Assembly: GCA_945865375.1 (NCBI GenBank)
Contig: CAMBEJ010000001.1
Location: 72,064 to 110,343 of the forward strand
Source of the DNA: Akkermansia muciniphila
Lineage (GTDB): Bacteria > Verrucomicrobiota > Verrucomicrobiia > Limisphaerales > F1-80-MAGS106
Direction of reading: 5' to 3'
DNA length: 38,280 nt
The stretch's first letter is position 1, and the number at the start of each line of letters is the position of its first letter. A program made the translations under genes and the position numbers. Of the stretch, positions 16,882 through 24,926 are shown one piece after another. The notes beneath the pieces are model-generated. The model saw only the letters and a program-made list of their open reading frames with translations, was not told where the DNA came from and did no database searches.

Positions 16882-17239
16882 GTCTGGAGTCAGGTTCGAC
16901 TTGGACACTCTTGAGATGACGCGCCAGATTGAAGACCAAGTCATTTCGAAGAGCCACAATTGGGTTGCCGTGTTCGGTTAACGTTCGGACGGTGCCGGTC
17001 AGGTGAGGAGTCGTTTTTCTGCGAAGAGGTCGGCAAATTTCAGCAATTGAAGGTGACGTTTGACCAAAACAGCGCGGGCGCCCTGGTAGCGCCGATACTC
17101 GGAGTCTGAATCGCACAAGGAGGCCCGACCCACTCCCATTGCTCGTGATTCTTGCCAACGAATTGTGACTGCGTTCGAATGGACAGGCCCGCAAACTTGT
17201 AATGATGACAAGTCGATGGAGCTTCCATAGGATTGCGTC

Positions 17240-18238
17240 ATGAACCCGATTTTGGTGACGCTCGCCGCCGGTCTCTTCCTGACGTCGCCGCTGGCTCCTG
17301 TCCGAGGGGCGGATGGGGCTCCGACCGGAGTCCCGCGAGGATTTTTAGATCGGCGCTTTCAGCTTGAACGCGATGACGTCGTGGCGTTTGTTGGCGGAAC
17401 GGACGTGGCCGCCGCGCTTCACGGGGGGCACCTCGAATCACTGCTCGCGGCAAGGTATCGAGGCTTGAACATCCGATTTCGCAACTTCGGCTGGGAGGGC
17501 GACACGGTCTTTGCTCAACCACGGGACATCGGTTTCCCGCCTCTCGCCGCGCATTTGGAGAAGTCAGAAGCCTTGGTCATTCTCTTCCAGTTTGGTCGCG
17601 CCGAGGCGATGGAGGGCACTCCTGTGTTGCCCCGGTTTATTGCCGCGTACGAGAAGCTGATCGAGGATTGTTCGAAGCGAACGCGCCGTATCGCGTTGCT
17701 GACACCGCCGCCCTTCGAGAACGCCGGCGGACTCCTGCCGGATCTGGCCTCGCGCAACGTCGATCTGGCCGCCTTTGCCGAGGCGATTCGCGTTTTGGCC
17801 GGAAGAAAGGAATTGCCATTGGTGGACTTGTTCGCGGCCTTCCGCGGGAAAGCGCACCGTGAGCCACGGCTTACGGACAATGGTCTCCAACTGACTTCGC
17901 GCGGCCACGCTCTTGTGGCCCGGGCTTTCATGGATCAGGCCGGGTTTGGGCAAATCGCCCGGCGGGCGGGCGAGCCTTCGTCGGCTGGAGCGTGGGCCGA
18001 AGTGGCATTGGAACAAGTGCGTGCCGCCGTGATCGAGAAAAACCAGCTTTGGTTGCATTATTGGCGTCCGCAGAATTGGGCTTTCCTGGGTGGCGACCGC
18101 ACGACCCAGCCGAGCAGTCGCGACCATCTCGATCCTAAAGTGCGCTGGTTTCCGGCGGAGATGGAAAAGTTTGTGCCATTGATTGAACACGCGGAGGCCC
18201 GCATTGAGGAATCCGCTGCCCACATTCCATTCCCATGA
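17240..18238 (+). CDS. Secreted SGNH/GDSL-like protein paired with heme-binding protein
   Basis: 332 residues with an N-terminal signal peptide (LVTLAAGLFLTSPLAPVRGADG). The body resembles the SGNH-fold proteins that precede PVC heme-binding proteins: DDVVAFVGGTDVAAALHGGHLESLL (block I position), IRFRNFGWEGDTVF (block II), ILFQFGRAEAMEG (block III position, where GNNE would be expected), and LTDNGLQLTSRGHALVA (block V position, Asp/His-like). The usual catalytic Ser (GDS) and the GxND are not intact, so enzymatic activity is doubtful. Its stop overlaps the next start by ATGA (18235-18238), so the two proteins are made together, probably for the same extracellular task, for example handling carbohydrate in the periplasm. 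Confidence 0.8.
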   Translation: MNPILVTLAAGLFLTSPLAPVRGADGAPTGVPRGFLDRRFQLERDDVVAFVGGTDVAAALHGGHLESLLAARYRGLNIRFRNFGWEGDTVFAQPRDIGFPPLAAHLEKSEALVILFQFGRAEAMEGTPVLPRFIAAYEKLIEDCSKRTRRIALLTPPPFENAGGLLPDLASRNVDLAAFAEAIRVLAGRKELPLVDLFAAFRGKAHREPRLTDNGLQLTSRGHALVARAFMDQAGFGQIARRAGEPSSAGAWAEVALEQVRAAVIEKNQLWLHYWRPQNWAFLGGDRTTQPSSRDHLDPKVRWFPAEMEKFVPLIEHAEARIEESAAHIPFP

Positions 18239-21201
18239 AACCTTTCATTTTTGTTCTTCTGTTTTTCGCGCAAGTTGTGGCGACACGCTCTCTGGCCGCT
18301 GAGGTGGATAGCCCCAAGTCGGAACTGGCGACCTTCCAGATCGCCGACGGGTTCGAAGTCAGCCTTTTCGCGTCGGAGCAAGACGGCGTCGTGAAACCGA
18401 TCCAGATCCGGTTCGATGACCGGGGTCGGCTTTGGGTCATCGGCAGCACGGTCTACCCGCAAATCGAGCCGGGCCAGGCGCCGAACGACAAGGTCCTGGT
18501 TCTTGAAGACACCAATGGCGACGGGCGCGCGGACAAGACGACGGTGTTTGCGGATGGGCTGATGATTCCGACCGGCCTTGAGTTGGGTCATGGGGGCGCC
18601 TACGTGGGCCAAGGCACCGAGCTGCTGCATCTTGCGGACACGGATGGCGACGGCAAAGCGGATCAGCGTCGCGTCGTGTTGCGCGGCTTCGGCACCGGCG
18701 ACAACCATCAAAACATCAACTCGTTTCGCTGGGGGCCGGGAGGCGAGCTTTGGATGTGCCAGGGCCTTCACATCCATTCCAACGTCGAGACTCCATGGGG
18801 TTTGGTGCGCTTGAATCAAGCCGGGCTGTGGCGGTTGCGCCCGCGTCTGACGAAGCTTGAGGGATTTTACGGCTCCGCCAACGAACCCCAGAATCCCTGG
18901 GGTTACGTGTTCACAGATTGGGGTGAACCCATCGTCATCGCCGGCAATAACAGCTCATCGATCTACCCTGTCCCAGGCCTCGTGGCCAACCACCGCGACG
19001 AACCGCCTCCCCTTATCTGGAAAAACGGGAACGGCCGCAAATCGAGCGGTGGCGAAATCGTGGGCACCACCCATTTCCCCGATGCCTGGCAGGGTGTGGT
19101 GCTCCTTGGGGGCTACATCAACAACGCCGTGTGGGCGCTCAAACTCAGCGACGACGGCGCCGGTTTCGCCATGGAAGATCTTGCTCCGTTGATCAAATCG
19201 ACAAGTCGCAGCTTTCGTCCCGTGGATGCGAAATTCGGCCCCGACGGAGCGCTCTATCTGTGCGACTGGTATAACCCGATTATCGGCCACTACCAGGCCA
19301 GCTTTCGCCATCCGGACCGCGACAAAACGCGCGGCCGAATTTGGCGCGTGACGGCCAAGGGCCGTCCGCTGACCAAGCCTCCCCAACTCGCCAATGCGTC
19401 CATCCTCGCGCTCCTCGATCATCTTCAATCGTCCGACCGCTGGACTCGCCAGTTTGCCAAGCGGGTGTTGGCGGATCGCCCGACCCCGCGGGTCGTGGAA
19501 GGGCTGAACAAGTGGGTCGATGATTCATCTAGAAGCGAGCACGCGTTGGTCGAGGCGCTCGGCGTTTACATGAGCCACGAATCGCCCGCGCCCGCGCTCC
19601 TTGCCCGTCTGTGTCGCGCCAAGGAGTCCGGAGCGCGCGCCTACGCCGCCAGTGTCGTGGGAGCCTGGGCGGAGCGGTTGACCGATCCGCTCGGGCTTCT
19701 TCGACCGCTCGTTGTCGATGAACATCCGCGCGTTCGCCTCCAGGCGGTGGTTGCCTGCACGTATGTTTTGAAGCCCGGGGCGATGGAGGTCGCCGCGATC
19801 GCCGCTGATTATCCGTCCGACAAATTTCTGCTCTACGCCCTCAACCAGGCTGTTTTCTCGCTCAAACCGCACTGGCTTCCAGCGTTTCAGTCCGGTCGCT
19901 TGAACCTGGAGGGCAAGGCGGAGCGTCTCAGTCTCCTGGTTCGGGCCGACGGCACCCCGGACACGCTCAACGCTCTGCGCGATCAAGTGAACGCGCCGAC
20001 TGCCTCCCCTCTCCAACGCGAGAGTTTCCTGGCTTTGCTGGCCGAGGTCGGAGATGCCAACGATCTCGCCCGGCTGCTCGAGGCCGATACTTTCAGACGT
20101 GCGGGCTCCTATGACGCAGCCCACCACGCAAGGATACTCGGAGCCTTGTCCCGAGCGGCGAAGGTACGTTCCATCCGTGCGGCTGGCGACATCGAGGCGG
20201 CCTTGGTGAAGCTAAAAAATATCCCTCGCCATGACGCGTTGACAGCAGCCGTGGTGGATCTCGCGAGCCAATGGAAAGTCGCGGTGATGAGCCCGGCCGA
20301 GCTTCTCGCCGAAGCCCTGAATCCCAACAGTGAGGCTCTTCGCCTCGCGGCAGCCAAAGCCTTGGCCGCGCTGGCCGAACCTGAGGCTCGCGGGATGCTG
20401 GAGTCCTTGGGGGATGGGTCGCGTTCCGAAATGGTGCGATCGGCCGCCGCGGTGGGATTGACGGGCGTTGATTTGCCACGGGCAGCTGAGTTGGCGGCCA
20501 ACATTTTCTCGCGAGCCACATCAGTCAGCACGGTGGGCACGGTGCTGCCCGCGTTCCTCCAGCGACAGGGTGGGGTGGCCGCGCTCGTGGCGGCATTGAC
20601 AACCCAGCGACCCTCCAAAATCACCGCCGAATCAGCAGTTCGATTGATGAGCGCGGGCGGGCGGAGCGACGATAAATTGAACCGCCTCTTCAGCGATGCC
20701 GCAGGTCTTCTCAGCGAAGGAAAGAAGATGACGTCGTCCGAGTTGACCACGTTCGTCGCCGACGTCCAAAGCCGCGGCGATGCAAAGCGGGGAGAGACCG
20801 TGTTCCGGCGAACGGAACTGGGCTGTGTGGCATGCCACTCCGTCAATGGAGTCGGTGGATCCATCGGACCTAACCTCAGTACGCTGGGAACGGCGCAGCC
20901 CGTGGATTTTGTCGTCGGGGCCATCCTGGAACCGCAAAAAGAAATCAAAGAGGGATTCACTTCGATCTCCGTGACCACAAAGGATGGAGAGGAATACCAG
21001 GGTTACTTCATTCGCGAGAATCGCGACGAGGTGGTGCTTCGGGATGTGCTCCAAAATAAGGAGGTCCGAGTGCGCCGTGACAAGGTCGCGGAGCGCAGGG
21101 AAAGCGGGTCGGTCATGCCAGGAGGCCTGGCTGATTCGCTCACGCGACCGGAGTTCCTTGATTTGGTTCGATACTTGTCGGAACTGGGCAGACCGAGATG
21201 A
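18235..21201 (+). CDS. PVC-type heme-binding (CxxCH) protein with propeller and HEAT-like repeats
   Basis: 988 residues, exported (N-terminal FIFVLLFFAQVVATRSLAAE). Residues about 30-390 form a six-bladed glucose-dehydrogenase-like propeller (FQIADGFEVSLFASEQDGVVKPIQ..., with DTNGDGRADK and DTDGDGKADQ calcium-like loops). Residues about 390-820 are alpha-helical repeats of the HEAT type. A cytochrome c-like domain follows: CVACH with Cys864, Cys867 and His868 binds heme covalently, and Met in VMPGGLADSL near the C-terminus is a likely distal ligand. This domain order is a hallmark of Planctomycetes and Verrucomicrobia. The role is probably periplasmic oxidation with electron transfer through the heme; the substrate is unknown. 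It is coupled to the SGNH-like gene by a 4-base overlap. Confidence 0.93.
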   Translation: MKPFIFVLLFFAQVVATRSLAAEVDSPKSELATFQIADGFEVSLFASEQDGVVKPIQIRFDDRGRLWVIGSTVYPQIEPGQAPNDKVLVLEDTNGDGRADKTTVFADGLMIPTGLELGHGGAYVGQGTELLHLADTDGDGKADQRRVVLRGFGTGDNHQNINSFRWGPGGELWMCQGLHIHSNVETPWGLVRLNQAGLWRLRPRLTKLEGFYGSANEPQNPWGYVFTDWGEPIVIAGNNSSSIYPVPGLVANHRDEPPPLIWKNGNGRKSSGGEIVGTTHFPDAWQGVVLLGGYINNAVWALKLSDDGAGFAMEDLAPLIKSTSRSFRPVDAKFGPDGALYLCDWYNPIIGHYQASFRHPDRDKTRGRIWRVTAKGRPLTKPPQLANASILALLDHLQSSDRWTRQFAKRVLADRPTPRVVEGLNKWVDDSSRSEHALVEALGVYMSHESPAPALLARLCRAKESGARAYAASVVGAWAERLTDPLGLLRPLVVDEHPRVRLQAVVACTYVLKPGAMEVAAIAADYPSDKFLLYALNQAVFSLKPHWLPAFQSGRLNLEGKAERLSLLVRADGTPDTLNALRDQVNAPTASPLQRESFLALLAEVGDANDLARLLEADTFRRAGSYDAAHHARILGALSRAAKVRSIRAAGDIEAALVKLKNIPRHDALTAAVVDLASQWKVAVMSPAELLAEALNPNSEALRLAAAKALAALAEPEARGMLESLGDGSRSEMVRSAAAVGLTGVDLPRAAELAANIFSRATSVSTVGTVLPAFLQRQGGVAALVAALTTQRPSKITAESAVRLMSAGGRSDDKLNRLFSDAAGLLSEGKKMTSSELTTFVADVQSRGDAKRGETVFRRTELGCVACHSVNGVGGSIGPNLSTLGTAQPVDFVVGAILEPQKEIKEGFTSISVTTKDGEEYQGYFIRENRDEVVLRDVLQNKEVRVRRDKVAERRESGSVMPGGLADSLTRPEFLDLVRYLSELGRPR

Positions 21202-21523
21202 ACGCCGGTGCCGCCCCGAAACTGCGCCTATGGCGAAGGAATCAAGACTGCGCGGTAGAAGCGCCTGGGCAATCCCGGCGAGGCGGGGTCGATGAACAGT
21301 TGGGATGACGCTGGGAGCGTGACGGTTGTCCATGACGTTTGACAATGCCCGTGGCTCCGCTTTGGAAAGTGCCGCCGCCCTGGATGTGCTCGTGGCCAAA
21401 AGCCGATGTTCTGGGGAGGAAGTTCTGTCAGGAAAAGACCGCCTCTGGAGCGTCGTTTCGATGCGGGTCGGCTTGATACAGGCAAACTCCGATTACCGGT
21501 TGCAGGAGGGAAACCCGGGATAG

Positions 21524-21544
21524 GATTACGATTACGCTTACGAG
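21524..21544. repeat. GATTACG-type hexamer repeat
   Basis: Three GATTAC/GCTTAC-type hexamers in tandem. This is the reverse complement of the AATCGT run at 16739-16769, indicating a dispersed repeat family in this genome. Confidence 0.6.
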
Positions 21545-21619
21545 AAGATCTGGAAAAATCTGAGAGGCGCACGGTGGAGCCCGTTCGCTGAACCTGCTGC
21601 TTGACCGGCATCGATTCAT

Positions 21620-21643
21620 GAAGCAACATAGGGGCGTTGCTTC
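21620..21643. promoter_or_regulatory. Hairpin directly upstream of tmRNA
   Basis: GAAGCAAC (21620-21627) and GTTGCTTC (21636-21643) form a perfect 8-bp stem with an 8-nt loop, ending two bases before the mature 5' end. It may be part of the pre-tmRNA leader and guide RNase P-type processing, or overlap the promoter. Confidence 0.4.
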
Positions 21644-21645
21644 GT

Positions 21646-21998
21646 GGGGGCGTACTGGTTTCGACCTGGAAGATACGTCAGAGGCGGCATGCCGAGGATG
21701 GTTCGTTGGCCTCGTTAATCATCGAACCAAAAAACAACTGCTAATCAAGAACTAGCTCTCGCGGCCTAAGTGCTGCGACGTTCACCCAGCGACACCTGCT
21801 GGTTGGGATGAACGCCATTGCAGGTTGGATTGAAGACGGAATCAGCGCGTATTCAATCGAGACTTTTTCATGCTGGTTACGCAGCGCGACTCGTGTCGGA
21901 TCGTTATCGCGCGGCCGACAACTCTCTTCCGACTAAGCATGTAGTCGCGGCTGGTTTACCTACCAGGGACGCGGGTTCAACTCCCGCCGCCTCCACCA
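21646..21998 (+). ncRNA. ssrA: Transfer-messenger RNA (tmRNA), one-piece
   Basis: The RNA rescues stalled ribosomes with SmpB and adds a degradation tag. The 5' end GGGGGCG pairs with CGCCTCC just before ACCA at the 3' end to make the tRNA-like acceptor stem (one G-U pair). The CCA is encoded (21996-21998). The 3' T-arm GCGGGTTCAACTCCCGC is intact, and the 5' side has the diagnostic CTGGTTTCGACC after the acceptor. The tag frame resumes at GCT 21740 and reads ANQELALAA, ending at TAA 21767-21769; it closes with the usual hydrophobic LAA-type protease signal. Length is 353 nt, normal for one-piece tmRNA. The 3' end is a classic integration target, and an integrase lies just downstream. Confidence 0.95.
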
Positions 21999-22044
21999 TC
22001 CTACGCTCCGAACTGGCGCTGGTCAGTTCGGAACGTAGGATGGT
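21995..22044. repeat. Long inverted repeat overlapping the tmRNA CCA end
   Basis: ACCATCCTACGCTCCGAACTG (21995-22015) and its near-exact reverse complement (22024-22044, one mismatch) form a 21-bp stem with an 8-nt loop. The left arm starts within the encoded ACCA of tmRNA. No T-tract follows, so it may be both a read-through terminator and the edge of the inserted GIY-YIG cassette. Confidence 0.75.
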
Positions 22045-22150
22045 GTCCTCCGTAGCCTTGGCGAAGGAGGATCGTCGACGTTCGGAGCTACGGATGGCAG
22101 GCCATCTTTCAGATTTCGCGAATTCTCAGGGGTGGTTTACAATCTCCCTC

Positions 22151-22429
22151 ATGTTTTACGCTTACGTCCTTGAGAGCCTCGCAAAACCAGGAGAGTTCTA
22201 TCGCGGGCATTCCGATGACTTAAAGCGACGGTTAGCAGAGCACAACACGGGAAAAGTCAGCTCCACCGCCAAATCCAAGCCTTGGAAACTTAAGTTTTAC
22301 GCCGCATTTGAATCGCTGGAGCTCGCTCAAGGCTTCGAGCGTTACCTGAAGAGCGGCTCGGGCCACGCTTTTGCCACCAAACACCTGGGAATAGAAGCGT
22401 CATCCTCAGCTCGGAACGCAAAGGTCTGA
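22151..22429 (+). CDS. Small GIY-YIG nuclease-domain protein
   Basis: 92 residues, essentially only the GIY-YIG domain (UvrC N-terminus/homing endonuclease superfamily). The opening MFYAYVLES is the GIY strand, FYRGHSDDLKRRLAEHN is the YIG strand plus helix with the catalytic Arg, and ELAQGFERYLKSGSG holds the conserved Glu. The length matches the stand-alone 'YhbQ/URI' class. The ATG at 22151 starts exactly at the domain; the longer upstream frame runs through the inverted repeat and tmRNA and is spurious. The gene sits between 13-bp imperfect direct repeats (22023-22035 and 22406-22418), consistent with a small mobile cassette seen beside RNA genes. The function in mobility is inferred. Confidence 0.85.
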   Translation: MFYAYVLESLAKPGEFYRGHSDDLKRRLAEHNTGKVSSTAKSKPWKLKFYAAFESLELAQGFERYLKSGSGHAFATKHLGIEASSSARNAKV

Positions 22430-22510
22430 GAGGGGAGTAGCGCCCCCCCCGGGCATGACCGCCTGGCTTACGTTCGCGCGGTCGAGGCGCTCAAGCCAAC
22501 GGGCGTCCAT

Positions 22511-23512
22511 TTGGAAATGGCTGCCCTCCAGTTTGCGGAAGCAGTCAAAGTGATGGATGGCGGGTCGATACTCGAAGCCGCGCGGTTTTACGCCAAGCAA
22601 AACCCTCACAGGTTTCCCCGAAAACTCCTGCCTGAAGTGGTGGAGGAATTGCTCGCCGCAAAACAGACCGACGGCATGAGCGCGGTTTACCTGAAAGATT
22701 TGCGCGGACGCTTGGGCCGATTCGCGCAAACCTTCAAAATGACCATCGCGATGGTGACCACCGCCGAGATTGAGGACTTCCTCCGGTCCCTCGGATTGTC
22801 GGGGCGTTCGCGAAACAATTACCGGCGTGCGATCGCAACCCTGTTCTACTTCGCGGAAACGCGCGGGTATGTCGCCAAAGGCGCGGCGCAGGTCGAATCG
22901 GTGGCAGTCGCCAAGGAGGATGAAGGCGCGATTGAGATCTTCACGCCGGAGGAAATGGCGCGAGTCTTGGAACATGCCGAGCCGGCACTGATTCCATTCC
23001 TGACGATTGGAGCATTTGCCGGATTGCGGCACGCGGAAATCTCCCGAGTCGATTGGTCACAGGTCCGGCTTGATGATGGCTTGATCGAGGTGAAAGCGAG
23101 CAACGCCAAGACGGCGAGCCGCCGACTCGTGCCAATCTCCGAAAATCTGAAACAGTGGCTGGCGCCGCATAAGCAATCGCAGGGAAAAGTTTGCCCTTAC
23201 GCCAGCATGTCAAAGCAACTGCTCTGGATCGCTGAGGCCGTGCACGAGAAGTGCCAGCAGGAAACGCCGCCGGGAGAGTTTGTTTGGAAACACAATGCAC
23301 TGCGACATTCGTTCATCAGCTACCGCGTGGCACAAACTCAGAACGTGGCCCAAGTGGCTCTTGAGGCTGGCAACTCGCCGCGGATGGTTTTCTCGAACTA
23401 TCGCGAGTTGGTCCGTCCCGCAGACGCGGCGAAGTGGTTTTCCATCGCTCCAGCATCTGGCCCCGTTCTCGCAACCTTACACGAGCAGGCACCGGTTGAA
23501 ACCGCACTTTGA
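22511..23512 (+). CDS. Tyrosine recombinase/integrase, probably N-terminally truncated
   Basis: Site-specific recombinase that would insert and excise an element, probably at tmRNA. The called frame starts at a TTG (22511) or ATG (22517), about 330 residues. Coding-like sequence (GHDRLAYVRAVEALKPTGV) continues upstream to about 22450, but there is no start codon before the stop at 22427, and a run of eight C lies at 22443-22450, so the 5' end is probably lost or frameshifted. The SAM-like core-binding domain is at about 60-125. The catalytic domain shows GLRHAEI (Arg I), a Lys around KTASRR, NALRHSF (the HxxR position with Asn instead of His) and SNYREL with the nucleophilic Tyr. The Asn substitution is common in relatives from this phylum, as I recall. 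An excisionase-like gene faces it. Confidence 0.85.
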   Translation: MEMAALQFAEAVKVMDGGSILEAARFYAKQNPHRFPRKLLPEVVEELLAAKQTDGMSAVYLKDLRGRLGRFAQTFKMTIAMVTTAEIEDFLRSLGLSGRSRNNYRRAIATLFYFAETRGYVAKGAAQVESVAVAKEDEGAIEIFTPEEMARVLEHAEPALIPFLTIGAFAGLRHAEISRVDWSQVRLDDGLIEVKASNAKTASRRLVPISENLKQWLAPHKQSQGKVCPYASMSKQLLWIAEAVHEKCQQETPPGEFVWKHNALRHSFISYRVAQTQNVAQVALEAGNSPRMVFSNYRELVRPADAAKWFSIAPASGPVLATLHEQAPVETAL

Positions 23513-23763
23513 ACTGCCTCATTGCCGGTATTCACATCCGGCGAGTGATACTTGATGCCGTTCAGTCCAACTTGTGCTGAACGACTCCGGCGCTCCACTC
23601 GAAAGTGTTCGGTCAGATAAGCGTCAACGTCACTGACTTTGAACCTCACGGTCCGGCCAATCTTGAAGTAGGGCAAGTAGCCGAGCTTCATCCAATTGTC
23701 GATGCACCGCGTCGTGCATCGCGCGTAGGCGGCGACTTCTGTCTTCGTCAGTAGCTGGCTCAT
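23398..23763 (-). CDS. Excisionase-like helix-turn-helix protein
   Basis: About 121 residues from the ATG at 23763. Residues 1-55 (LLTKTEVAAYARCTTRCIDNWMKLGYLPYFKIGRTVRFKVSDVDAYL) are a MerR/AlpA-type winged HTH as found in recombination directionality factors: the helix-turn-helix reads KTEVAAYARCTTRCIDNW, and GRTVRFKVSDVDAYL is the wing. The downstream frame runs about 115 bases into the integrase 3' end on the opposite strand; this tail is probably less conserved. Convergent placement with the integrase suggests joint control of integration and excision. An ATG at 23787 is an unlikely alternative. Confidence 0.8.
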   Translation of the reverse strand: MSQLLTKTEVAAYARCTTRCIDNWMKLGYLPYFKIGRTVRFKVSDVDAYLTEHFRVERRSRSAQVGLNGIKYHSPDVNTGNEAVQSAVSTGACSCKVARTGPDAGAMENHFAASAGRTNSR

Positions 23764-24004
23764 AAGGTGATTCTTTTTCGGTCGCACAGCGAACTTGCTC
23801 GCCCAATATGCGCTTCACATTTTGCAGTCGGGAAAGAGGCGCAATCTGAACAAACAAAATGAGAACCCCTTCAGAATGTGGTTCTTCGCGCCGCCAAGGA
23901 CGTTGACCTGCTGGGCCTCCGCCGAGTTTCGGTCGAAGAAATGGGGTGGAGTGCCATGACTCCCCCTGGTCGCCGCAACGTGTGAACCGTCAAAACGTTT
24001 CGAT

Positions 24005-24270
24005 TTGCCTTGGGCCAGGATGGGGACCATCACAGCTCATGCTCACCTCTCCGAAGGGGGCGAGGACCGTGCGTTTTCGATTCCGATGCCGACCGCGCTC
24101 CGGCCTCTTCTCGAAAAGCTGGCCAAGGCCAAGCAGAAATTCACCGTGGAATTCCCGTTCCAGCCGTCCCGGCGATGGCAGCAATTCTTCATCAAGGTCA
24201 AGATGCCGCACCTCTGCTTCCATTGCTTCCGCGTGACCTACGTGAACCGCCTGCGGCGTGCCGGTGTTCC
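24005..24270 (+). pseudogene. C-terminal fragment of a second tyrosine recombinase
   Basis: A coding-like stretch of about 85 residues: GGEDRAFSIPMPTALRPLLEKL, then FPFQPSRRWQQFFIKVKMPHLCFHCFRVTYVNRLRRAGVP. The last part holds the HxxR box (H-C-F-R) of tyrosine recombinases in the form seen in Verrucomicrobia integrases. The catalytic Tyr region is missing because the sequence switches abruptly around 24255-24270 to the complementary strand of a nuclease gene. The N-terminal half is also gone. It is a remnant of an older integrase. Confidence 0.7.
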
Positions 24271-24850
24271 CCGCCTGCACCCACTCGCGATCCACCAGCA
24301 ACTTCTTCACGTTGAAGCCCTGGCCGAGGCTCACGCTCGCCTCCTGGGCCAGCGACTGCGCCTTCCACCAACGTCCCGGCCCGGACAGCAGGACGCGCAG
24401 CACGCACTCCGCCTTGGGTGAATACAGCGAACGCAGATCCCGCTTCCGGGCGAACGGGTTTTCCTTGCCCTCCTTCGAGATGAACACCTGATCGAAGGCG
24501 AGGACGCAATTCCCAGCGAGGTCGGCAAACCCAAAACCTTCCTGGCGGCAGATCTCGGCAGCTCGCGGTGAAATATAAGGAGCCATGACCACGCCGTAGG
24601 CATCGGGAAGTTGTTCCTTGAATCGCGCCAACTGGTTTGTCGCCTCGCGCACCACGCGGGGCTGGCCGACCGTCTTCACATCCACCATCACAGTGCTCTT
24701 GCCTGCGCGTGTCTTCACCCGAAGGAGAAGGTTCGGCTCGGTCTCCAAGCCCTTCGACTCCTTGATTACCTCTACCTGCACGAAAGGCACCTCCTGAAGG
24801 CACTTCATCAATGCGTCCCTGGCTTGGTTAATCAAAGCGGTTTCTTTCAT
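24250..24850 (-). pseudogene. Truncated PD-(D/E)XK/AbiEi-like protein, 3' end lost
   Basis: The frame opens at ATG 24850 (MKETALINQARDAL) and continues to 23990, but only the part up to about 24250 is native. Residues about 40-80 (LLLRVKTRAGKSTVMVDVKTVGQPR) show the D-x-K pair of a PD-(D/E)XK-like core. Residues about 95-125 (YGVVMAPYISPRAAEICRQEGFGFADLAGN) match N-terminal regions of proteins often annotated as type IV toxin-antitoxin AbiEi-family or Mrr-like. A winged-helix region (RVLLSGPGRWWKAQSLAQEASVSLGQGFNVKKLLVDREWV) follows and is cut off in mid-domain. The distal sequence is antisense to the recombinase fragment. It was probably a regulator or nuclease in a defence cassette. Confidence 0.65.
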
Positions 24851-24926
24851 TGCAAGAACCGGTTTCAACCGGCGCTGAAAGATGCCATGCCACTGAAAGC
24901 TCCGCAAGCCTGATTTCAGTCAAATC

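Larger units (their letters stand above)
16588..17239. other. Intergenic region with a possible 198-bp IR-bounded element
   Basis: About 650 bases without a convincing gene. It contains an inverted-repeat-bounded segment (16684-16881) and an AATCGT hexamer run (16739-16769). The right half (16900-17230) has short minus-strand frames without recognisable domains; the final one ends KFADLFAEKRLLT, perhaps a decayed gene, but this is not supported enough to call. Confidence 0.45.
21202..21645. other. Intergenic region upstream of tmRNA
   Basis: No gene is supported. It contains GATTACG hexamers (21524-21544) and a perfect 8-bp hairpin ending two bases before the tmRNA 5' end. TTGACC at 21601-21606 followed, after about 17 bases, by CAACAT/AACATA is a weak candidate tmRNA promoter. 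Confidence 0.45.

Noticed and set aside
22441-22452. Run of C as a possible programmed frameshift site
   Set aside because: No overlapping second frame with conserved continuation or stimulatory structure could be shown; loss of the integrase 5' end explains it better.
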